From: an uncultured Bacteroidales bacterium
GTDB lineage: Bacteria > Bacteroidota > Bacteroidia > Bacteroidales > Paludibacteraceae
NCBI GenBank assembly: GCA_903912795.1
Contig: CAIWIS010000063.1
Location: 1-8,969, forward strand
DNA length: 8,969 bases
Direction of reading: 5' to 3'
Shown: one piece after another, positions 1 through 5,373 of the stretch
Numbering within the stretch: the first letter of the stretch is position 1
How the letters are laid out: the number at the start of each line of letters is the position of its first letter
The notes under the pieces: model-generated
The model's database searches: none
The model's input: the letters and a program-made list of their open reading frames with translations, nothing else
What the model was told of the DNA's origin: nothing
Made by a program: the position numbers and the translations under genes

Positions 1-642
1 CTCAAAAACCAACTCCATAGAAGCATTACTTTCGAGTCCACCGATAGCATCATCCTTATAATCGAAGGCTTTAACAGCGCCTAAACACCACAAAATATAG
101 TCGAGCGAATGAATTCCTCCATCCATCAATACACCACCCGAAACCAATTCCTTCCGAAAACAATAACCCGACAATGTTGGCCAGTCGGCTGGTGCTCCTT
201 CATTTATTTCAATGTGAGGTATATTGCCAAAATAACCCTTCTGAATTAGATTACGAACAAAAATACGATTCGCGAACAGACGGTAAGTATGGCACATACC
301 TGTTAGTACTTTATTTACATTAAGGTCCAGCAGTTTGTATCCCTCGGCAGATGTTAATGAGATTGGTTTTTCGCACAATACAGGTTTGCCTGCTTTGTAG
401 CAGTCGGCCATTATTTGTACATGAATGTGAGGTGGTGTTGCTAAAACAACTGCATCAACTAAGCTTAAAAGAGTTTTATAATCATCAAAAATATTGGTTA
501 AATCAAACTTTGATTTTAAATATGCCTGTTGATTAGCTGATGGTTCAGCCACATAAACATTTTCAATTCCAATCAACTTTATCGCTGCCGGAATATGAAA
601 TGCTTCGGAAACAGCTCCACCACCTATAATTAGAAGTTTCAT
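1..642 (-). CDS. Gfo/Idh/MocA-family NAD(P)-dependent oxidoreductase, N-terminal part (3' end outside window)
   Basis: The reading frame is open from the ATG at 642 to base 1, giving 214 codons with no stop, so the C-terminal part lies beyond the window. The protein begins MKLLIIGGGAVSEAFHIPA, a beta strand and glycine-rich turn of a Rossmann fold. An ATPPHIH segment follows near residues 68-74, then the family's conserved EKP (residues 91-93, Lys92 the usual catalytic or substrate-contacting lysine). Further on is GGVLMDGGIHSLDYILW (169-185), with the Asp174/His178 pair typical of the second domain. These enzymes oxidise or reduce sugars, often nucleotide sugars, using NAD(P). The gene follows a glycosyltransferase after a 77-bp gap, so a role in making or modifying a sugar of the exported polysaccharide is likely. 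The substrate cannot be read from the sequence. The family call is strong. Confidence 0.9.
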   Translation of the reverse strand, partial: MKLLIIGGGAVSEAFHIPAAIKLIGIENVYVAEPSANQQAYLKSKFDLTNIFDDYKTLLSLVDAVVLATPPHIHVQIMADCYKAGKPVLCEKPISLTSAEGYKLLDLNVNKVLTGMCHTYRLFANRIFVRNLIQKGYFGNIPHIEINEGAPADWPTLSGYCFRKELVSGGVLMDGGIHSLDYILWCLGAVKAFDYKDDAIGGLESNASMELVFE

Positions 643-719
643 TTGTTGAGTTTGTTCAATTTAAAATTTAAAATACATTTTGCTAATTGATAAGTTTTAA
701 AATTTAATGATAATGAGAT

Positions 720-1613
720 TTAAACGTACATTTTTAACAAGTATTGAGTTGCTTTTAAGTATTCTTTTTTATCAAAATAGTACTTGAAAATTTTTCTATT
801 ATACGCTTTGATAATATCGCTTATCTGTTTATGGTGTTTTCCATCGAAATACGCATCAATTTTTTTATAAAAGTCAATTCTTCCAGTCCAATCTCTCATA
901 TATGTAAACTCTTGAGTTGAATATCCTACAGGTGTCATTCTATATACGCTCATTTCCTGATCAATAAACTTAGCTTTGCCAAATTTCGACAACATAAAAA
1001 AGAGTGGTTCATCGTTGATATATAAGTCTTTAAACCAATCTGGAAATTTAATAACATTATTCCTGAAAACAATTGTAGATACATGTGCCGGACAATGAAA
1101 GCCATTTAAGTTAATTTCTTTATTAAGAGTGTTGTAACTCAATAATAATGATGTATCTCCGACATCCCAGGTTTTTAAAACTCCTTTTTCAGTTTCTCCG
1201 GTTTCAGAATTTAATAGTGTATTATTTGTAAAACACATTACAAAATCGGGGTTTGCTTCCAAAAAATCCACCTGCATTTGAAGTTTATTTTCATCAGTCC
1301 AATAATCATCGCCATCACAATCGGCAATATATTTTCCTGTTCCGGCTTCAATAGATTTTATATAATTTAGCATTAAACCATAATTCTTATCTGATTTAAG
1401 TAGTCTGATTTTATCGGGGAATTTTTGAATATAGGATTCAATGATCTCAACAGTCTTGTCTGTACTGCAATTATCGCTTATAACCATTTCGAAAGGGAAA
1501 TTGGTTTTTTGCATCATGCAACTTTCAATTGCCTCACCAATATATTTTTCCCTATTATAGGTTGTTGTACAAATACTTACAAGTGGTTGATTAAGTTGAT
1601 TCATATAATTCAT
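720..1613 (-). CDS. Family 2 (GT-A fold) glycosyltransferase
   Basis: This 297-aa protein has the hallmarks of an inverting GT2 enzyme. It starts its first strand with VSICTTTYNREKYIGEAIES (residues 12-31), has VISDNCSTDKT (44-54) for nucleotide binding, and DCDGDDYW (98-105) holding the metal-binding DXD motif. The acceptor-side region YINDEPLFFMLSKFGKAKF (198-216) leads into SVYRMTPVG (222-230). The C-terminal third is lysine- and tyrosine-rich with no membrane segment, so the enzyme is probably cytoplasmic or peripheral to the inner membrane. It likely adds one sugar to the growing polysaccharide; donor and acceptor are unknown. Its ATG overlaps the TGA of the upstream ATPase gene (ATGA, 1613-1610), implying translational coupling. 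A second Met at codon 4 is a possible alternative start. The gene is visibly AT-richer than the mutase and the ATPase N-terminus. Confidence 0.93.
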   Translation of the reverse strand: MNYMNQLNQPLVSICTTTYNREKYIGEAIESCMMQKTNFPFEMVISDNCSTDKTVEIIESYIQKFPDKIRLLKSDKNYGLMLNYIKSIEAGTGKYIADCDGDDYWTDENKLQMQVDFLEANPDFVMCFTNNTLLNSETGETEKGVLKTWDVGDTSLLLSYNTLNKEINLNGFHCPAHVSTIVFRNNVIKFPDWFKDLYINDEPLFFMLSKFGKAKFIDQEMSVYRMTPVGYSTQEFTYMRDWTGRIDFYKKIDAYFDGKHHKQISDIIKAYNRKIFKYYFDKKEYLKATQYLLKMYV

Positions 1614-2875
1614 TTTCCATTTAAAATAAAATTACCGTAGTAACTTTTATCAAATCCAACGCCCGTATCGGGGCTAATATTCTTATTTACAATAATTTTT
1701 ACCAATTTATTAATTTCGGCAACGTGTTCAATGTTCATTTGGGACAAGCGAACTGACAAATAATAATCGCCGTTACACAGCGTAGAAGGAAAGCAAATAT
1801 TCTCTTCAATTTTATATTTTCCTGCCTTTAAATTATGTGTATGTCCTATTAAATGAGTAGGCGAATACATGGCAACTAAAGTTTCAGTATCGTCATATAG
1901 CATAATTTCAACTGACATGTTAAATGGTATTTCAACTTCACCTTCAATGCCAACTTTGAGAATATTCTCACCATAATCAAACATTATCTTATTTGTTTCT
2001 AAGTCGTTAATGGTTAGTTTTGAGATACTTAATGCTTTGTTTATAATCTTTACTTGAGCATTTACTTGTTCAGTATCATAACTTGAGTCGTCGAGATAGT
2101 TTTTAATTGCTTCGTGCACACCTCCACTAAACGAAACCATTCCATTTTTGAGTATAATTCCTTTGGTACATAATGTTTGTACTGCTGGCATATTATGACT
2201 CACAAACAAAACAGTTCGACCTTCGCCACGGGCCACATCCTGCATTTTACCAATAGCTTTCTTTTGAAACTCTGCATCACCAACTGCTAACACTTCGTCT
2301 ACAACTAGAATCTCGGGGTCGAGGTGGGCGGCAATTGCAAAGCCGAGGCGGACTGTCATACCGCTAGAGTAGCGTTTAGCTGGAGTATCAATATAGCGCT
2401 CTACGCCAGAGAAATCCACTATTTCGTCGAGTTTGCGAGTAATTTCGGCTTTGGTCATACCCATAATAGCTCCGTTCATGTAAATATTTTCACGGCCAGT
2501 CATTTCGGGGTGAAAACCAGTACCCACTTCGAGTAGCGAAGCAATACGTCCTTTGGCACGAATAATGCCAGTGCTAGGTGCTGTAACTTTCGAAAGTATT
2601 TTAAGTAGAGTTGATTTACCAGCGCCGTTTTTACCTATTATGCCTAGCACATCGCCTTGATCCACTTTGAAGTTGATATCTTTGAGTGCCCACACATAAT
2701 CGCTACTACCTTTTGTAGCGCGGTCGTTTACATCGCCAATTTTGAGGTATGGGTCTTCTTTTCCTAATATATTCGTTTTCCACCACCTATTTAAATCGTG
2801 ACTTAACGTTTGGGTCGATACCAACCCCAGTCGGTATTGTTTGGATATGTTTTCGAATTCAATAGCAGTATTCAT
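1610..2875 (-). CDS. wzt: Wzt-type polysaccharide ABC transporter ATP-binding protein with C-terminal glycan-recognition-like domain
   Basis: This 421-aa protein powers export of a lipid-linked polysaccharide across the inner membrane. The nucleotide-binding domain covers about residues 1-260: Walker A GKNGAGKST (81-89), ABC signature YSSGM (169-173), Walker B ILVVDE (189-194), D-loop AVGD (197-200) and switch His227 in SHNM. The insert at about 25-60 (HDLNRWWKTNILGK onward), before the ALKDINF strand, is common in the Wzt/TagH subfamily. Residues about 265-421 form a beta-rich extra domain like the C-terminal part of Wzt in the E. coli O8/O9a systems, which recognises the chain-end modification. 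That domain is divergent here, so its ligand is unknown. The gene follows gmd by 25 bp, its permease lies one gene further upstream, and it overlaps the next glycosyltransferase by 4 bp. TagH-like teichoic acid export is a less likely alternative. Confidence 0.93.
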   Translation of the reverse strand: MNTAIEFENISKQYRLGLVSTQTLSHDLNRWWKTNILGKEDPYLKIGDVNDRATKGSSDYVWALKDINFKVDQGDVLGIIGKNGAGKSTLLKILSKVTAPSTGIIRAKGRIASLLEVGTGFHPEMTGRENIYMNGAIMGMTKAEITRKLDEIVDFSGVERYIDTPAKRYSSGMTVRLGFAIAAHLDPEILVVDEVLAVGDAEFQKKAIGKMQDVARGEGRTVLFVSHNMPAVQTLCTKGIILKNGMVSFSGGVHEAIKNYLDDSSYDTEQVNAQVKIINKALSISKLTINDLETNKIMFDYGENILKVGIEGEVEIPFNMSVEIMLYDDTETLVAMYSPTHLIGHTHNLKAGKYKIEENICFPSTLCNGDYYLSVRLSQMNIEHVAEINKLVKIIVNKNISPDTGVGFDKSYYGNFILNGK

Positions 2876-2900
2876 CCTAATTGTTTTCTCTAAATTTTAC

Positions 2901-3956
2901 TTAATCGTACTTTAGTTTCCTGGATAAAATCTTTTTCTCATTCGGATAATTCCATGCATCCCACGAGAAGTGAATACCATTTTGCCAATTTGTCCAACGT
3001 TCCAAATCTGCATCTATCATTATATCTGCAAGTTCTGCAAATGTAGTTTTTGGTGTCCAACCAAGCAGCTCATTTGCTTTTGCATAATTTCCTTTTAAAT
3101 AATTTACATCAACTGGTCGTTTGAATTTTTCATTTATCTTTACATGATTTTCCCAATTTAACCCCACTCTCGTAAATGCTCGTTCAACAAATTCCTGAAT
3201 CGTGTGTGTTTCATTTGTGGCAACAACAAAATCGTCAGCTTTATCGTGCTGAAGTATCAACCACATAGCTTCAACATACTCCGGCGCAAATCCCCAGTCA
3301 CGTTTTGCATCCAAGTTTCCCAATTCCAAGGTATCTTCAATACCAAGTTTTATTTTGGCCACTGCATTGGTAATTTTACGAGTTACGAACTCAATTCCTC
3401 TTAGTGGCGATTCGTGATTAAATAATATACCCGTTGAAGCAAAAAGTCCATAACCCTGACGGTAAATATTTACCATACTATGAGCATATAGTTTTGCAGC
3501 AGCATAAGGACTCGATGGTACAAACTCCGTTTTTTCGTCCTGATAGCTATGTTTGTTGTCGCCATACATTTCGCTGGTAGAAGCTTGATAAAAACGAGCT
3601 TCGGGTACTATTAATCGAATAGCCTCGAGCAGCTTAGCAACTCCCAATCCAGTAATTTCACCCGAAGCAATTGGTTGTTCAAACGAAGCGCCAACAAAAC
3701 TTTGAGCTGCCAGATTATAAATTTCATCCGGTTTTGAAGCTCTCAGTGTCTCAATTATTGAGTAACTATCCAACAAGTCACATGGAAGCAGTTCTACATC
3801 ATCAAAGATATTAAGATATTGTAGACGCCAAAAATTTGGAGTAGATAGTCTACGGTATGTACCATAAACTTTATATCCCTTTGTTAATAAAAACTGAGCT
3901 AGATATGCTCCATCTTGACCAGTTATGCCTGTAACCAAGGCTACTTTATTATTCAT
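2901..3956 (-). CDS. gmd: GDP-mannose 4,6-dehydratase
   Basis: This 351-aa cytoplasmic enzyme converts GDP-D-mannose to GDP-4-keto-6-deoxy-D-mannose using tightly bound NADP. It is an extended short-chain dehydrogenase: TGITGQDGAYLA (9-20) is the dinucleotide-binding turn, YRRLSTP (34-40) fits the cofactor-phosphate site, and NLAAQS (81-86) follows. The catalytic set is Thr127 and Glu129 in ASTSEMYG plus Tyr151-AAA-Lys155; this spacing equals the Thr132/Glu134/Tyr156/Lys160 set I recall for the E. coli enzyme. NHESPLRG (180-187), LGNLDAKRDWGFAPEYVEAMW (212-232) and RPVDVNYLKG (280-289) are GMD-specific and exclude general NDP-sugar epimerases. It is slightly shorter than E. coli Gmd, mostly at the termini. 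It lies between the two transporter subunits, 33 bp after the permease and 25 bp before the ATPase. No GDP-fucose synthase, rhamnose reductase or perosamine aminotransferase is visible, so the final sugar is open. Confidence 0.97.
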   Translation of the reverse strand: MNNKVALVTGITGQDGAYLAQFLLTKGYKVYGTYRRLSTPNFWRLQYLNIFDDVELLPCDLLDSYSIIETLRASKPDEIYNLAAQSFVGASFEQPIASGEITGLGVAKLLEAIRLIVPEARFYQASTSEMYGDNKHSYQDEKTEFVPSSPYAAAKLYAHSMVNIYRQGYGLFASTGILFNHESPLRGIEFVTRKITNAVAKIKLGIEDTLELGNLDAKRDWGFAPEYVEAMWLILQHDKADDFVVATNETHTIQEFVERAFTRVGLNWENHVKINEKFKRPVDVNYLKGNYAKANELLGWTPKTTFAELADIMIDADLERWTNWQNGIHFSWDAWNYPNEKKILSRKLKYD

Positions 3957-3989
3957 TTAATTTAATTGTTTTATTAATTACAAAAAATA

Positions 3990-4826
3990 TTACACCGTAT
4001 CCATAAAACTCCGTTGCACCTTATTAAACACAACTATTCCAATAGCCATAAGTACTACCATAAATCCAAAACTATAACTGAGCATTCCCCAACTAAAAGT
4101 TCCAACTCCCATAGTGCCGTATTTGAATGCTTCGATAACTGCTGTAACTGGATTTAAAGCCATAATCCACTGTTTATTAGCGGGCATAGTGCTCAGTGGA
4201 TAAATTACCGGTGTGGCATACATCCAAAGTGATACTATAAAGGTAAACAGTATCGACAAATCGCGGTATTTGGTAGTCATGGACGAAATAATAATGCCAA
4301 AACCCAAGGATAAACCAGCTAAAATGAAAATTAAGAAAGGCAGCAGTAAAACATACATATTAGGCGCTACCTTTACTCCAATAATCAGGTAATAAATATA
4401 CACGAAAATAAACAATAATAATTGGATACCCATACGAACCAAATTGGATGCCACTGTTGAGAGAGGCACAATAAGTCGTGGAAAATAAACTTTACCAAAA
4501 ATGGCCTGATTGGTGGTAAAAGTGGATGATGTTTTGTTTAAGCAATCGGCAAAATACTGCCAACAAACAATACCAGCCAAATAAAACATGGGCTCAGGTA
4601 GGTTGTCGGTACTAATACCCGCAATTCCACCAAAAACTACCATATACATAATGGTTGTAAGCGCAGGTTGAATAAAAAACCATGAAGGACCAAGTATTGT
4701 TTGCTTGTATTGCGTTATTATATCGCGCTTTACAAACAAACTAAACAAATCGCGGTAATTCCAAATTTCTTTGAAATCGACTTCGAAAAGCTTGTTTTTG
4801 GGTTTTATTTCTGTTGTATATTCCAT
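3990..4826 (-). CDS. wzm: Wzm-type ABC-2 polysaccharide export permease
   Basis: This 278-aa integral inner-membrane protein is the channel half of the ABC exporter whose ATPase is encoded at 1610-2875. After an amphipathic N-terminus comes the family motif RDIITQYKQTILGPSWFF (34-51) leading into the first membrane span. Hydrophobic segments lie at about 50-70, 80-95, 130-150, 157-180, 188-208 and 248-268, giving the six spans usual for ABC2_membrane polysaccharide exporters. Other typical landmarks are the cytoplasmic TTKYRDL (184-190), ATPVIYP (204-210) and ALNPVTAVIEAFKYG (223-237). Length is normal for Wzm/KpsM/TagG relatives. The ATG at 4826 has no Shine-Dalgarno sequence and is preceded by a T/A-rich run and the ACGAAT repeat block. 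If the cassette upstream is an insertion, this gene would originally have followed the mutase almost directly. Confidence 0.94.
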   Translation of the reverse strand: MEYTTEIKPKNKLFEVDFKEIWNYRDLFSLFVKRDIITQYKQTILGPSWFFIQPALTTIMYMVVFGGIAGISTDNLPEPMFYLAGIVCWQYFADCLNKTSSTFTTNQAIFGKVYFPRLIVPLSTVASNLVRMGIQLLLFIFVYIYYLIIGVKVAPNMYVLLLPFLIFILAGLSLGFGIIISSMTTKYRDLSILFTFIVSLWMYATPVIYPLSTMPANKQWIMALNPVTAVIEAFKYGTMGVGTFSWGMLSYSFGFMVVLMAIGIVVFNKVQRSFMDTV

Positions 4827-4842
4827 TATTTTTTTTAAATAT

Positions 4843-4901
4843 TACGAATAAGACTACGAATGAAGACGAATAATATACGAATTTTTACGAATTATGCGAA
4901 T
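4843..4901. repeat. Left ACGAAT repeat block (six hexamers, outer part is an inverted-repeat arm)
   Basis: On the plus strand the hexamer ACGAAT occurs at 4844, 4856, 4866, 4877 and 4887, with a one-base variant GCGAAT at 4896. The start-to-start distances are 12, 10, 11, 10 and 9 bp, close to one DNA turn. The outer 29 nt (4843-4871) match the reverse complement of 5330-5361 apart from three single-base insertions and one substitution. The block fills almost all of the space between the permease start and the stop codon of the GxxExxY gene. Confidence 0.85.
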
Positions 4902-4907
4902 TGTGAG

Positions 4908-5294
4908 TTAGTGTTGATTTATATTTAATACTCTTTTGTATTTGAGACTTGGCTCACCAAAATTTACAAGTAAGCCTAATTGAAATTTAGTCGCATTAAG
5001 ATAATTTTGAGTTTGTAAAAAGTTATCATTATGAACAAATACGGCTGATTTAAGTTCTACAATTATTTTATCGAAACAAACAAAATCAGCTCTGAATCTT
5101 TTCTTAAGTGGCTCACCATCAAATTGAATTAGCAGCAATTTTTCGCGAACATAAGGAATACCATCTTTTATAAACTGTTTTTCAAGTGCTTCCTGATATA
5201 CAGATTCAAGAAATCCAGCACCCAATTGTGTATGTACTTTCATGCACGACCCAATAATACGGTAACTCTCTTCTTTAAATATAATTTCAGTCAT
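4908..5294 (-). CDS. GxxExxY family protein (PD-(D/E)XK-like fold)
   Basis: This 128-aa protein matches the small GxxExxY family, named for its motif, seen here as GFLESVY (residues 27-33) inside MKVHTQLGAGFLESVYQEAL. Asp70 in FRADFV and Glu80-Leu-Lys82 in IIVELKSA have the arrangement of a PD-(D/E)XK nuclease-like core, followed by a helix with QTQNYL (94-99) and the characteristic LGLLVNFG (106-113). Its biochemical role is, to my knowledge, unestablished; nuclease activity is inferred only from the motif. It has no signal peptide or membrane segment. The gene has no metabolic link to the polysaccharide genes around it. It is bracketed by ACGAAT repeats that end 6 bp from its stop codon on one side and about 36 bp from its start on the other, as though gene and repeats form one cassette. 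Family assignment is confident; function is not. Confidence 0.88.
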   Translation of the reverse strand: MTEIIFKEESYRIIGSCMKVHTQLGAGFLESVYQEALEKQFIKDGIPYVREKLLLIQFDGEPLKKRFRADFVCFDKIIVELKSAVFVHNDNFLQTQNYLNATKFQLGLLVNFGEPSLKYKRVLNINQH

Positions 5295-5310
5295 AAAAAT
5301 TCAAAAAAAC

Positions 5311-5361
5311 GTAATTCTTATTCTTTTAAATTCGTCTTTAATTCGTAGTTCATTATTCGTA
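5311..5361. repeat. Right ATTCGT repeat block (inverted partner of the left block)
   Basis: On the plus strand ATTCGT (reverse complement of ACGAAT) occurs at 5330, 5341 and 5355. Two degenerate ATTCTT units lie inside them at 5314 and 5320. Read on the minus strand from 5361, the three intact units and their spacers (AATGAACT, TAAAG) reproduce the order of the left block (AAGACT, GAAG). The block therefore forms an imperfect terminal inverted repeat with 4843-4871. It ends 12 bp from the stop codon of the mutase gene. Confidence 0.82.
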
Positions 5362-5373
5362 GTTTCCACATTA

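Larger units (their letters stand above)
4843..5361 (-). mobile_element. Putative repeat-bounded GxxExxY cassette
   Basis: About 519 bp contain a single gene for a GxxExxY protein enclosed by imperfect inverted repeats made of ACGAAT units. The unit sits exactly in the junction between the mutase stop and the permease start without damaging either. A 7-bp direct repeat, CATTATT, lies outside each end (4824-4830 and 5369-5375). No transposase is present, so any movement would need a factor supplied elsewhere or activity of the encoded protein itself. The inverted repeats are visible; mobility is an inference. The repeats could instead be regulatory or RNA-structural elements of a resident gene. 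Confidence 0.4.

Noticed and set aside
643..719. Promoter or terminator between the glycosyltransferase and the oxidoreductase genes
   Set aside because: There are A/T-rich direct repeats (TTTAAAATTTAA-like) but no TAnnTTTG element and no stable hairpin; nothing specific can be supported.
4844..4901. Short CRISPR array
   Set aside because: The repeated units are only 6 bp with 3-6 bp spacers and no cas genes are present; this is a hexamer array.
4827..4907. Promoter for the permease inside the left repeat block
   Set aside because: On the minus strand there are A/T-rich stretches but no convincing TAnnTTTG with an upstream TTG; the repeats may act otherwise.
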